Shown here: piece after piece, positions 42,722-52,320 of the stretch | How the letters are laid out: each line of letters starts with the position of its first letter | How positions within the stretch are numbered: position 1 is the stretch's first letter | Origin: Roseburia_C sp051879315 | GTDB taxonomy: Bacteria; Bacillota; Clostridia; Lachnospirales; Lachnospiraceae | Assembly: GCA_051879315.1 (NCBI GenBank) | Contig: JBJELW010000078.1 | Span: 1 to 57,293, forward strand | Direction: 5' to 3' | Length of the DNA stretch: 57,293 nucleotides | Translations under genes and position numbers: made by a program | Notes under the pieces: generated by a model | Databases searched by the model: none | What the model was told of the DNA's origin: nothing | What the model saw: the letters and a program-made list of their open reading frames with translations, nothing else

Positions 42722-43540
42722 ATGTCAAAAAAGAGTCTTCCTGTTGAAATTTGGCAGAGCCGCAAACTGATTGTGCAGCTGGCCAAAAACGATTTTAAGA
42801 CAAAGTTTGCAGGATCCTATCTGGGAACTGTGTGGGCATTTATCCAGCCCATTGTGACGGTTTTGGTATACTGGTTTGTATTTGAAAAGGGATTGAAAGC
42901 CGGAGGGATCAATACCAAGGCCGGCATTTCCGTACCCTTTGTATTGTGGCTGGTGGCAGGTCTGGTACCATGGTTCTTTTTCCAGGATGCATTGATCGGA
43001 GGAACCAATGCGCTGACAGAGTACAGCTATCTGGTGAAAAAGGTAGTATTTAAAATCAGTGTCCTTCCCATCGTGAAGGTGTTGTCTGCCCTGTTTGTGC
43101 ATGTGTTCTTCATTGTATTTACGCTGTGCTTATATGCAGGATACCGGTATTTTCCCACTGTGTACATGATACAGATTCTGTATTATTCCTTCTGTACCTT
43201 TGTACTGGTGCTGGGACTTTCCTATATGACTTCGGCCATTGTGGGATTTTTCAAGGATCTGACCCAGGTGATTAATATTGTTCTGCAGGTGGGTGTGTGG
43301 ATGACCCCCATCATGTGGAATATCGATACCATGGAGCTGTCACCGGTGCTCATCACCATATTTAAATTAAACCCCATGTACTATGTGGTGGCCGGATACC
43401 GGGATGCCCTGATCAATCAGGTGTGGTTCTGGGAAAAAGCGCCTATGACCTTGTATTTTTGGATCGTGACCCTTCTGATCTTAGGGGCAGGAATGACCAT
43501 ATTTAAACGGCTGAAGGTTCATTTCGCGGATGTTTTATAA
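42722..43540 (+). CDS. wzm: Polysaccharide ABC exporter permease (Wzm/TagG type)
   Basis: The 272-aa protein is an ABC-2 type permease with six membrane helices and the conserved N-terminal amphipathic start (LPVEIWQSRKLIVQLAKNDFKTKFAGSYLGTVWAF; only the pattern matters). This class exports undecaprenyl-linked polysaccharides such as O-antigens and teichoic acids after complete synthesis in the cytoplasm. It is followed by its ATPase partner 42 bp later. Confidence 0.93.
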   Translation: MSKKSLPVEIWQSRKLIVQLAKNDFKTKFAGSYLGTVWAFIQPIVTVLVYWFVFEKGLKAGGINTKAGISVPFVLWLVAGLVPWFFFQDALIGGTNALTEYSYLVKKVVFKISVLPIVKVLSALFVHVFFIVFTLCLYAGYRYFPTVYMIQILYYSFCTFVLVLGLSYMTSAIVGFFKDLTQVINIVLQVGVWMTPIMWNIDTMELSPVLITIFKLNPMYYVVAGYRDALINQVWFWEKAPMTLYFWIVTLLILGAGMTIFKRLKVHFADVL

Positions 43541-43582
43541 CGGGATTTGAGCCGGTGATCGTTTGGAAAAAGGAAGAATGAC

Positions 43583-44884
43583 ATGGAAGATATTGCAATC
43601 AGAGTACAGGATGTAAGCAAATTATATAAATTGTACGACAAGCCCTCGGACCGGCTGAAAGAGTCCCTGGGACTATCCAGGAAAAAGCACTACAAAGAGC
43701 ATTATGCACTGCATAATGTCTCTTTTGATGTAAAGAGAGGGGAGACTGTAGGAATCATCGGAACCAACGGATCCGGAAAGTCTACCATCCTGAAGATCAT
43801 CACCGGCGTGCTGAATCCCTCGGGAGGACAGGTGGAGATCAACGGTCGAATCTCGGCCCTTCTTGAACTGGGAGCCGGATTTAATCAGGAGTACACCGGA
43901 CTGGAGAACGTATATCTGAACGGTACCATGATCGGGTTCACCCGGGAGGAGATCGATGCAAAGCTGGATGATATCCTGAGCTTTGCAGATATCGGCGATT
44001 TCATCAATCAGCCGGTGAAAACATACTCCAGCGGTATGTTTGTGCGGCTGGCCTTTGCGGTGGCCATCAATATTGACCCGGAGATTCTCATCGTGGACGA
44101 GGCACTGTCCGTGGGTGATGTATTCTTCCAGGCAAAGTGCTATAAGAAGTTTGAAGAATTTAAAGAACAGGGAAAGACAGTCTTATTTGTAAGTCATGAC
44201 CTGGGCAGTGTAAATAAATACTGTGACCGTGTGGTACTGCTGAATAAGGGAAGAAAGGTTGCAGAAGGGGACTCCAAGGAAATCATAGATATGTATAAGC
44301 GCATTCTGGCAAATCCGGAAATGGCTGTGGAGGCGCAGACGGAAGGAGCCCAGCAGGAAAAAGTCTCCCGGGAGACCAGGGAAGATGATGGCCACAAATT
44401 GTGGATGGAAAGCATGCTGATGAACCCGGACAAGCAGGAATACGGCGATCGGGATGCGGTGATTCAGGACTTTGGTATCTTTGATGAACTGGGAAACATC
44501 ACCAATTCCGTTAATAAACTGGAAAAATTTACACTCCGTATGAAGGTAGAGTTCGCGCGGGATGTGGACGACCCCATCATGGCATTTACCATCCGGGACT
44601 TAAAGGGAACCGAACTGTGCGGCACCAACACCCGGATCGAGGGCGCACGCTTCGGTATGGTCCGGGCAGGAGAATCCTTAGAGATCAGTTTTACGCAGGA
44701 GATGCGTTTGCAGAGAGGGCAATATCTGATTCAGCTGGGATGTACCAGTTATCAGGGCGATGAACTGGCAGTGCATCACCGCCTGTATGATGTGTGCTGT
44801 GTGGATGTCATGGCAGACAAAACTACGGTGGGGTATTTTGATCTGAACACTGAAATTGATTACAGGAGAGAGGTCGTATCATGA
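43583..44884 (+). CDS. wzt: Polysaccharide ABC exporter ATPase with C-terminal glycan-binding extension (Wzt type)
   Basis: Residues 1-250 form the ATPase: Walker A GTNGSGKST (about 60-68), signature YSSGM, Walker B ILIVDEAL and the H-loop VSHDLGSV. Residues about 285-433 form a beta-rich extension resembling the Wzt C-terminal domain, which in O9a-type exporters recognises the finished end of the polymer. Its presence suggests that export here depends on a terminal modification. The 433-aa length fits the long Wzt class. The stop overlaps the next start by 4 bp (ATGA). Confidence 0.93.
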   Translation: MEDIAIRVQDVSKLYKLYDKPSDRLKESLGLSRKKHYKEHYALHNVSFDVKRGETVGIIGTNGSGKSTILKIITGVLNPSGGQVEINGRISALLELGAGFNQEYTGLENVYLNGTMIGFTREEIDAKLDDILSFADIGDFINQPVKTYSSGMFVRLAFAVAINIDPEILIVDEALSVGDVFFQAKCYKKFEEFKEQGKTVLFVSHDLGSVNKYCDRVVLLNKGRKVAEGDSKEIIDMYKRILANPEMAVEAQTEGAQQEKVSRETREDDGHKLWMESMLMNPDKQEYGDRDAVIQDFGIFDELGNITNSVNKLEKFTLRMKVEFARDVDDPIMAFTIRDLKGTELCGTNTRIEGARFGMVRAGESLEISFTQEMRLQRGQYLIQLGCTSYQGDELAVHHRLYDVCCVDVMADKTTVGYFDLNTEIDYRREVVS

Positions 44885-47800
44885 GTAAGATAAAAAAGAT
44901 GGGGATACTGGCTATGAATGCAGTGTCTCACCCTGAGAAAATTGCAAAAGGGGTCAAGGTGCTGAAACAGGAAGGAATGGGAAGCCTGAAGGAGAAGATG
45001 AAACATCAGGTCAATCGTTCCATGCAGCTTCAGGTGGATTCCGGGGAAGCAGCTATCATGAACGCTGCTGCTTACAGTGATATCAAGATATCTGTAATCA
45101 TGCCCACCTATAATGTGGAAATCAAATGGCTGGAGAAGGCCATCCGTTCCGTGACACAGCAGGTTCACCCAAACTGGGAGCTGTGCATTGCAGACGACTG
45201 TTCCACGGATAAGCGGGTTCCGGAGTATTTAAGTCAACTGACAGATCCCCGAATCAAGGTGGTTCTGCTGGATCAGAATGTAGGCATATCCGACGCCACC
45301 AACGCGGCGGCAGAGCTGGCCACCGGCGAGTATATGGCCCTGATGGACAACGATGATGCGCTGACGCCAAACGCGCTGTACGAGATTGCAGCCTGCATCA
45401 AGAAGAATCACTCGGATATTATCTACAGTGATCACGATATTATCGATGAAAACGATCAGCATCAACAGCCGTTGCTGAAACCTTCCTGGTCACCGGATCT
45501 GATGCGCTGTCAGATGTATGTGGGACATCTTCTGGCCTTTAAGAGTGAGCTGTACCGGAGCGTGGGAGGACTGCGGAAGGAGTTTAACGGCAGTCAGGAT
45601 TATGACCTGATGCTTCGCATGATGGAGCAGGCGGAACGCATCGACCATGTGGAGAAGATTCTGTATTCCTGGAGATCCCTGCCCACCTCCACGGCGACCA
45701 ATCCGGATTCTAAGCCCTATGCCCAGACGGCGGGACTCAATGCCATTCAGGCCCATCTGGACCGGGTGTATGGAGAGGGAAAGGCTACCGTGGCGGAGAC
45801 CAAAGATTATTACGTGTATGACGTGCGGTACCCCGTGGAGCAGAAACCGCTGGTGTCCCTCATCATCCCCATCCGGGATCATATCGACTACCTGCAGAAA
45901 CTGGTGGCAAGTATCGATGCCAAGACCGCTTATCCGAATTATGAGTACGTGATTTTAAATAACAATTCCGAAGAACAGGCCACCTTCGATTATCTGAAAG
46001 AGTTAGAAAAGAGAGACAATGCGAAGGTAGTGGATGCACCCATTGAGTTCAACTGGTCCAAGCTGAATAATCTGGGCATCGAGCACGCATCAGGAGACGT
46101 GTTCCTGTTTATGAATAATGACATGGAAGTGATTACAGAGGACTGGCTGGACCGTCTGGTGGAAAATGCCCTCCGGGAGGAAGTGGGCGTGGTAGGACCA
46201 TTGCTCCTGTACGAGGATGGCACCATTCAGCACGCCGGTGTGGTAGTGGGCATCGGTGGATGGGCCGATCACATCTTCAAAGGAATGAATCCTGTTCATT
46301 ACGGCTCTCCATTCCTGTCTCCTATGGTGACCAGAAATGTTCTGGCAGTTACCGGTGCATGTATGGCCATCTCCCGGAAAACGATTCAGGAGATTGGCAC
46401 CTTCAATGAAGACTTCCAGATCTGCGGAAGCGATATTGAGATGTGCATTCGGGCCTATGAGCATGGATTGTATAACGTATACACGCCGTTTGTCCGCCTG
46501 TACCATTATGAATCCAAGAGCCGCAGCAGTTATATTCCGAAAATCGATTTCGAAATGTCTGCCAAGGTATACAAACCCTATTTGGGGAAGGATCCCTTCT
46601 ACAACGGTCAGTTGGATTACAGCCAAAGTAAGCCCACGGCTGATCCGGTGAAATCAGCGGTGTATACTTTAAGCCAGCCCAAGAAAAAAAAGAAGATGAA
46701 ACTGAGGGAGACATTGGCCACGGCTGCAGCTCCGGATAATTCTTATTCCATACCGGAAATCGGACCTTACAGCCTGCGCCCGGTGAACTACGCGAGAAAG
46801 CGTATGAATCTTCTGGTGCCATCTGTGAATGCGGAGCATGTGTTCGGCGGGATCTCCACGGCACTGAAGTTTTTTGAATACTTGTGTCAGGCGACAGGAT
46901 ATGACCGGAGAATCATTCTCACGGACGCAGCGCCTCATAAGGAGGAAATCAAAAAATACCAGGGCCTGGGATATTCCCTGGTGGATTGCATGGAGGACAG
47001 CGATGCCACTTCCCAACTGGTTCCCTATTCCGACCGGTACCAAAAGAGTATACCGGTATCTGAAAACGATTACTTTATGATGACAGGCTGGTGGACGGCA
47101 CACTGCATCCAGGAAGCCTACATGATGCAGGAGGGACAGTCCGGTCTGACTCCGAATAAATTCCTGTATTTTATCCAGGATTATGAACCGGGATTTTATC
47201 CCTGGTCCTCCCAGTATCTGCTGGCAGATGCCACCTACCGGTGCAAGTATGACCAGATCGCAGTGTTCAACACCTCACTGCTACAGAACTATATGAAACA
47301 GCTGGGCTATCAGTTCTACCGGGAATATGCCTTTGAGCCGGTATTAAACGACGGATTGAAAAAATGTCTGGATCAAGTGGCTAATCAGGATATCCGGAAG
47401 AAGAAACAGATTCTGCTGTACGGCCGTCCCGGTACCAAACGGAATGCCTTTGAACTGATTGTGACTGCTCTGCGCAAATGGGTATGGATGCAGCCGGATG
47501 TGGAGGAATGGAAGATTCTTTCTGCCGGGGAGGCTTTCGACCCGGTGTACCTGGGCAACGGTAAGAAGATTGAGTCCGTAGGCAAGCTCAGCATTGAGGA
47601 ATATGGACAGACCCTGCAGGAATCCTATGCGGGAATTTCACTGATGGTGTCCCCTCATCCCAGCTATCCGCCGTTAGAGATGGCCACCTTTGGAGTAAAG
47701 GTGCTGACCAATACCTACGCCAATAAGGACTGGAAAGACTTCTCGGAGAATGTGGTGGTAGTGGAGCAGGTGACCGCCCTGGGAATTGCCAGACAGCTGA

Positions 47801-47913
47801 CGGAGATCTGCAACGGCTATCAGGAAACCGTGCACCTGACGGTGCCGGACAGCGACTACCTGAACAATCAGGACGTTTTTTCATTCGTGAATCAGATAAA
47901 AGAAGACCTGTAA
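44881..47913 (+). CDS. 1010-aa three-domain glycosyltransferase (two GT2 domains plus WsaF-like C-terminus)
   Basis: Residues about 69-290 are a GT2 domain (SVIMPTYNVEIKWLEKAI, then metal site DNDD near 156). Residues about 322-580 are a second GT2 domain (VSLIIPIRDHIDYL, then NNDMEV near 411). A basic linker, PKKKKKMK (about 600), leads to a C-terminal 370-residue region (LLVPSVNAEHVFGGISTALKF onwards, with YFIQDYEPGFYP and SPHPSYPPLEMA) that resembles the rhamnosyltransferase WsaF of Geobacillus. With dTDP-rhamnose genes and an ABC exporter nearby it is probably the main polymerising enzyme of a rhamnose-containing glycan. Confidence 0.88.
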   Translation: MSKIKKMGILAMNAVSHPEKIAKGVKVLKQEGMGSLKEKMKHQVNRSMQLQVDSGEAAIMNAAAYSDIKISVIMPTYNVEIKWLEKAIRSVTQQVHPNWELCIADDCSTDKRVPEYLSQLTDPRIKVVLLDQNVGISDATNAAAELATGEYMALMDNDDALTPNALYEIAACIKKNHSDIIYSDHDIIDENDQHQQPLLKPSWSPDLMRCQMYVGHLLAFKSELYRSVGGLRKEFNGSQDYDLMLRMMEQAERIDHVEKILYSWRSLPTSTATNPDSKPYAQTAGLNAIQAHLDRVYGEGKATVAETKDYYVYDVRYPVEQKPLVSLIIPIRDHIDYLQKLVASIDAKTAYPNYEYVILNNNSEEQATFDYLKELEKRDNAKVVDAPIEFNWSKLNNLGIEHASGDVFLFMNNDMEVITEDWLDRLVENALREEVGVVGPLLLYEDGTIQHAGVVVGIGGWADHIFKGMNPVHYGSPFLSPMVTRNVLAVTGACMAISRKTIQEIGTFNEDFQICGSDIEMCIRAYEHGLYNVYTPFVRLYHYESKSRSSYIPKIDFEMSAKVYKPYLGKDPFYNGQLDYSQSKPTADPVKSAVYTLSQPKKKKKMKLRETLATAAAPDNSYSIPEIGPYSLRPVNYARKRMNLLVPSVNAEHVFGGISTALKFFEYLCQATGYDRRIILTDAAPHKEEIKKYQGLGYSLVDCMEDSDATSQLVPYSDRYQKSIPVSENDYFMMTGWWTAHCIQEAYMMQEGQSGLTPNKFLYFIQDYEPGFYPWSSQYLLADATYRCKYDQIAVFNTSLLQNYMKQLGYQFYREYAFEPVLNDGLKKCLDQVANQDIRKKKQILLYGRPGTKRNAFELIVTALRKWVWMQPDVEEWKILSAGEAFDPVYLGNGKKIESVGKLSIEEYGQTLQESYAGISLMVSPHPSYPPLEMATFGVKVLTNTYANKDWKDFSENVVVVEQVTALGIARQLTEICNGYQETVHLTVPDSDYLNNQDVFSFVNQIKEDL

Positions 47914-47946
47914 TTCACAGGGTGAACAACAGGCAATGGAGAGAAT

Positions 47947-48891
47947 ATGGATAACAATCAGTTTCGTCAGATCGGAAATGTAAAAATGAATGTTCAGTTT
48001 TACAAGGGGACCGATGATTACAGCGATGGAGATATCGAGGATGAAATCCTTCAGATGGTTCAGGAAGAACCGGATGTGCTGAAAATTCTGAAAAAGGATA
48101 ACCGCTGGCCGGTACTGTACCATCTGTCACCGGTGCGGCAGAATATCCTGGAATGGTATCCCTTCAGGGAGCATGCCAAAGCGCTGGAGATTGGTGCCGG
48201 CTGTGGCGCGGTCACCGGTGCACTGTGCAGACACTGTGACCGGGTGGTGAGTGTAGACCTGTCCATGCGCAGATCCCTAATCAATGCCAACCGGAACCGG
48301 GCATACGATAACCTGGAAATCGTGGTGGGAAACTTCAACGATGTGGTGCTGGAAGAAAAATTCGACTATATCACCCTGATCGGGGTTTTAGAGTACGCCG
48401 CCTATTACACTGAGGCAGAAAATCCTTTCGTGGCGTTTCTGGAAAAGATCCGGGAGAATCTTAAGGAGGATGGACATCTCATCATCGCCATTGAGAATAA
48501 ATACGGATTAAAGTACTGGGCCGGAGCCAGAGAGGATCATGTGGGAACCTTCTTTGAAGGAATCGAGGGCTATGTCACCACGGACAGCCCGGTGCGGACC
48601 TTCGGGAAAAACAAGCTGACTCAGATGATCCGGGAGGCGGGGTATCAGCAGATAGAGTATTACTACCCTTTTCCGGACTATAAGTTCCCGAGACAGATCT
48701 TTTCGGATGAGCATCTGCCCAGCGTAGATGATCTGGATGTAAGCTGTGAGACCTATGACAATTCCCGATACCGGCTGTTTAACGAAAAGACCGCGTATGT
48801 GGGTCTTCTGGAAGAAGGAATGTATGATTATTTTGCCAACTCCTTTTTGGTAGATGTGAGGCGGCAATTCATTGATACAGATAGGAGTTAG
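47947..48891 (+). CDS. SAM-dependent methyltransferase, probable glycan chain modifier
   Basis: The 314-aa protein has the class I methyltransferase core: motif I ALEIGAGCGAVTGALC (about residues 79-94), the acidic VVSVDLS strand end, then the motif IV region YITLIGVLEYAAYY. The N-terminal 70 residues and the C-terminal extension (SVDDLDVSCETYDN) are outside the core. Position between a large glycosyltransferase and a kinase-like gene, next to Wzm/Wzt, suggests methylation of the glycan end. Start at 47947 behind GGAGAG. Confidence 0.85.
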   Translation: MDNNQFRQIGNVKMNVQFYKGTDDYSDGDIEDEILQMVQEEPDVLKILKKDNRWPVLYHLSPVRQNILEWYPFREHAKALEIGAGCGAVTGALCRHCDRVVSVDLSMRRSLINANRNRAYDNLEIVVGNFNDVVLEEKFDYITLIGVLEYAAYYTEAENPFVAFLEKIRENLKEDGHLIIAIENKYGLKYWAGAREDHVGTFFEGIEGYVTTDSPVRTFGKNKLTQMIREAGYQQIEYYYPFPDYKFPRQIFSDEHLPSVDDLDVSCETYDNSRYRLFNEKTAYVGLLEEGMYDYFANSFLVDVRRQFIDTDRS

Positions 48892-48896
48892 GGGAA

Positions 48897-50165
48897 TTGA
48901 AAAAGATATTTTCAAAATTAACGGTAAATCGAAGGGAAGAATTTCAAATCGAGACCAGTATCCGACAGAGTGAGGACGGGAAAAGAGTCTATAAGCGTGC
49001 ATTGAATGAAAAGGCCAAAGCCCATGTGAACAAACTGTATGACTACTATTCTGACAGTAAGCGGAAGGACCGGCTGTGTCCGGTACATCCGGTGAAGGAC
49101 GGAGAGGTATACTTTGACTTTGTCACGGGAAGCAGTATGAATGAGGCACTGCTGGCATATCTGAAACAGGGAGATAAGCCGGGTTTTCAGGAGCTGATGC
49201 AGAACTATCGCCGGTTCGTGGAGGACAGCTGTGAACTGTATGAGAGACCGGCGGAGCCGGATGCAGCCTGTGAAGAGGTATTCGGAACTTCCACATGGGA
49301 CTTTCCGGGAACCTACGGCAGAAACTTAAACATCGATTTGTGTTTTGACAACATTCTGGTGCAGAATCAGCAGGAAATCGTGATCGATTACGAGTGGATC
49401 TTTCCTATGATACTTCCGGTGAACTTTGTAATCTACCGTAGTATCTGGGCACTGTATGTAAAGAATGCGGAAATCTTTAGGAATCAGTACACATGGCAGG
49501 AACTGTATGAGAGCCTGGGAATGACTGAGGAGGAGGTGTCCGTTTATGAGAGTATGAACGAGTATTTCAATGTTTACGTGTACGGGGGAGAGGAGTCCTA
49601 TAACCAAATCCTGCCCCAGTATAAGAAACACTCCTACAAAATCGGTGAGCCGGCAGAGCAGCAGCACTTCCTGTTGCAGATCTATGCGGACAGGGGAGAC
49701 GGCTATGCCGAGGAGGAGAGCTACAAGGAAGAAATGTCCACTTATCGGGTCTCCCGGGAAATCGATGTGTCAATGTTGGCGGGGGCCGTTACCCTGCGGG
49801 TGGATCCCTGCAATGTGCCATTTATCTGCAAGAATATGAGGGTGGAGCTGACAGACACACTGGGACAGCGCTATGGGTTGAAGGCAGACCAGTCCAATGG
49901 ATTCACCACGGAGCAGGGAATGACAATCTTCACCGACGGGGATCCCCAGATGCTCTATCAGAAAACCTGGCAGGGCGAGCCACAGAAACTGTGCATCTCC
50001 TACGAAGTGCAGTGTCTGCTGCAGGGGGAGGAGCTGGAGCGGTACCGGTGTATCGTGGCAGACTGTGTGAAGTCCCGTGAGGCGTGGATGTGGTATGAAC
50101 AGGAGACAAAGAGACTGCAGGAGCTGGCAAAACCCTGGTGGAAGAAAATACTGTCAGGGAAATGA
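48897..50165 (+). CDS. Kinase-like protein (possible WbdD-type kinase partner)
   Basis: The 422-aa protein is not in a family I can name, but its N-terminal 250 residues read like a protein/small-molecule kinase fold. A Lys follows a G-K-R-V-Y-K strand (about 33), a hinge-like strand VYFDFVTGSSMNEALL follows, and later NIDLCFDNILV (about 144-154) and IVIDYEWIF (about 160-168) mimic the catalytic and metal loops. The C-terminal part is a beta-domain and a tail with Lys/Trp (PWWKKILSGK). The TTG start at 48897 has a weak GGGG site and lies 5 bp after the methyltransferase, so the two are coupled. Confidence 0.75.
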   Translation: MKKIFSKLTVNRREEFQIETSIRQSEDGKRVYKRALNEKAKAHVNKLYDYYSDSKRKDRLCPVHPVKDGEVYFDFVTGSSMNEALLAYLKQGDKPGFQELMQNYRRFVEDSCELYERPAEPDAACEEVFGTSTWDFPGTYGRNLNIDLCFDNILVQNQQEIVIDYEWIFPMILPVNFVIYRSIWALYVKNAEIFRNQYTWQELYESLGMTEEEVSVYESMNEYFNVYVYGGEESYNQILPQYKKHSYKIGEPAEQQHFLLQIYADRGDGYAEEESYKEEMSTYRVSREIDVSMLAGAVTLRVDPCNVPFICKNMRVELTDTLGQRYGLKADQSNGFTTEQGMTIFTDGDPQMLYQKTWQGEPQKLCISYEVQCLLQGEELERYRCIVADCVKSREAWMWYEQETKRLQELAKPWWKKILSGK

Positions 50166-50187
50166 CCACCGGTGCCCGGGCGTCCGC

Positions 50188-50227
50188 TAGACAAACGGAA
50201 ATCTGTGTGCTATGATTCAGTTGAATC
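50188..50227 (+). promoter_or_regulatory. Promoter with overlapping palindrome before the capD-like gene
   Basis: TAGACA (50188-50193) and TATGAT (50211-50216) are spaced by 17 nt, with an extended TG. GATTCA-GT-TGAATC (50214-50227), a perfect inverted repeat, overlaps the -10 and the expected start point, the usual place for a repressor operator. It separates the rhamnan/ABC locus from the downstream locus. Confidence 0.65.
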
Positions 50228-50287
50228 GTGTAATTAGATAGGATTTACAGGGGATAAAGGTCCTCATTAAGTTATGGAGCGATTAAG

Positions 50288-52267
50288 ATGAATAAGATTA
50301 CAAAGGGATTAAGACGAACAATCGAACATTGGGAGACAGTGTCGCTGATGCTGATGGTCTATGATTTTCTGGCGGTAGCATTGTCTTATTTCGCAGCATT
50401 ATGGATCCGGTTTGACTGCAGATTCAGTCTGATTGAGGCAAAATACCTGCAGGCATATTATCATACGATTTTAATCTATGCTGTTTTTTGTGTGGTGGTA
50501 TTCTGGTGCCTGCGATTATATAAGAGTATCTGGCGATTTGCCAGCTATTCGGAACTGGTGCGGGTGATTCTCGCTACGGTGATCACAGGGGGCGTGTATA
50601 TCCTGTCCACGCTGTGGTTCGTGCAGAGAATGCCCATTTCCTATTACGTGTTCGGCATTTTGATCCAGTTCGGCCTGACACTGGGCATCCGGTTTTCCTA
50701 CCGGTTTATCCTGCTGCTGCGGGGAAGAATGGATACGCAAAGCGATTATGTGAAGCGGGTGATGCTGATCGGCGCAGGCAGCGCGGGACAGATGATCCTG
50801 CGGGACATCAAGAACGCAAAGGAAACCAGTGAGAAGGTGTGCTGCTTTATCGATGACAATAAGAATAAATGGGGCAGATACATCGATGATGTGCTGGTAT
50901 TTGGCGGCAGAGAGAGCATTATGGAGGCGGTGGCGAAGTATGAGATCGAGAAGATTTATGTGGCCATCCCCACGGCGAAGCCGGAGGACAAGCGGGAGAT
51001 TCTGAATATCTGCAATGAGACTTCCTGCGAGATTATGAATCTGCCGGGGATGTATCAGCTGTACACCGGAGAGCTGACCGTCAGCAAGATGAAACCGGTG
51101 CAGATTGAGGATCTGCTGGGGAGAGCCCCCATACAGCCGGATATGGAGGAAGTATTCCAGTATATTACCGGGAAAGTGGTTCTGGTGACCGGTGTGGGAT
51201 CCATCGGTTCCGAGCTGGCCAGACAGATTGCAGCCCATCATCCGAAACACCTGATCCTGTTTGATATCTATGAGAATAATGCCTATGATATCCAGCAGGA
51301 ACTGCGGAAGAAGTACCCCAAGCTGCACATGGATACCATTATCGGTTCGGTGCGGGACAGCCGGAAGATCTTTAAGGTGTTCGAGGACTACCGGCCGGAA
51401 ATTGTATATCATGCGGCGGCTCACAAGCATGTACCTCTCATGGAGGACAGCCCCTGTGAGGCCATCAAGAATAATGCCATCGGTACCTACAAGACGGCCT
51501 ATGCTGCCATGTCCCACGGGTGCAAGCGGTTCGTGCTGATCAGCACGGATAAGGCGGTGAACCCCACCAATATCATGGGGGCATCCAAGCGTCTGTGCGA
51601 AATGATCATCCAGGCATTTGATCATAAGATTAAGGAGGGAAAGGCGTATGAGATTCCACAGCTCTTTACCCATGGGCTCAGTGATCTGGTTACCTCCCCG
51701 GAGGTGATAGAGGCATTAAAGACCACCAGAACCGAGTTCGTGGCGGTGCGTTTCGGCAATGTGCTGGGCAGCAATGGCTCGGTAATCCCTCTCTTTAAGA
51801 AACAGATTGAGGCCGGCGGACCGGTGACGGTGACCCACCCGGATATTATCCGGTACTTTATGACCATCCCGGAGGCAGTGAGCCTGGTGCTTTTGGCGGG
51901 AACCTACGCCAAGGGAGGAGAAATCTTCGTGCTTGACATGGGAGAGCCGGTGAAAATCGATACCCTGGCCCGAAACCTAATCCGACTGTCAGGATACAAG
52001 CCGGATGTGGATATTAAGGTGGAGTACACCGGACTACGAAAGGGAGAGAAGCTGTTTGAGGAGCGGCTGATGGCTGAGGAGGGCCTGAAGAAGACCCAGA
52101 ATGATCTGATTCATATCGGCTGTCCCATTCCCTTTGACATTGATGACTTTTTACAGCAGCTGGATGAACTGCAGGAAGCAGCTTACAAGAATAAGGACGA
52201 CATGCGAGAACGGGTGCAGCGGGTGGTGACCACTTATCACCCGGAGCAGAGTGGAAACAGTGTATGA
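50288..52267 (+). CDS. CapD/FlaA1-type nucleoside-diphosphate-sugar 4,6-dehydratase
   Basis: The 659-aa protein has four N-terminal membrane helices (about residues 18-130), a CoA-binding-like first Rossmann domain (MLIGAGSAGQMILRDI), and a second, catalytic domain from about 295 with the SDR core STDKAVNPTNIMGASKR and RFGNVLGSNGSVIPLF. This class makes UDP-4-keto-6-deoxy sugars such as precursors of bacillosamine, QuiNAc or FucNAc. The coenzyme loop reads VTGVGSIGSE, one residue shorter than the usual TGxxGSIGSE. The aminotransferase downstream would use its product. Start at 50288, about 70 nt after the promoter. Confidence 0.9.
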   Translation: MNKITKGLRRTIEHWETVSLMLMVYDFLAVALSYFAALWIRFDCRFSLIEAKYLQAYYHTILIYAVFCVVVFWCLRLYKSIWRFASYSELVRVILATVITGGVYILSTLWFVQRMPISYYVFGILIQFGLTLGIRFSYRFILLLRGRMDTQSDYVKRVMLIGAGSAGQMILRDIKNAKETSEKVCCFIDDNKNKWGRYIDDVLVFGGRESIMEAVAKYEIEKIYVAIPTAKPEDKREILNICNETSCEIMNLPGMYQLYTGELTVSKMKPVQIEDLLGRAPIQPDMEEVFQYITGKVVLVTGVGSIGSELARQIAAHHPKHLILFDIYENNAYDIQQELRKKYPKLHMDTIIGSVRDSRKIFKVFEDYRPEIVYHAAAHKHVPLMEDSPCEAIKNNAIGTYKTAYAAMSHGCKRFVLISTDKAVNPTNIMGASKRLCEMIIQAFDHKIKEGKAYEIPQLFTHGLSDLVTSPEVIEALKTTRTEFVAVRFGNVLGSNGSVIPLFKKQIEAGGPVTVTHPDIIRYFMTIPEAVSLVLLAGTYAKGGEIFVLDMGEPVKIDTLARNLIRLSGYKPDVDIKVEYTGLRKGEKLFEERLMAEEGLKKTQNDLIHIGCPIPFDIDDFLQQLDELQEAAYKNKDDMRERVQRVVTTYHPEQSGNSV

Positions 52268-52320
52268 AAGATTCCATAATGATAACAAGACGAGTATAAA
52301 GGATAAAAAGGAGAAAAGTG

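Noticed and set aside
50516..51673. 385-aa minus-strand frame inside the capD-like gene
   Set aside because: Antisense shadow with no start signal or recognisable domain.
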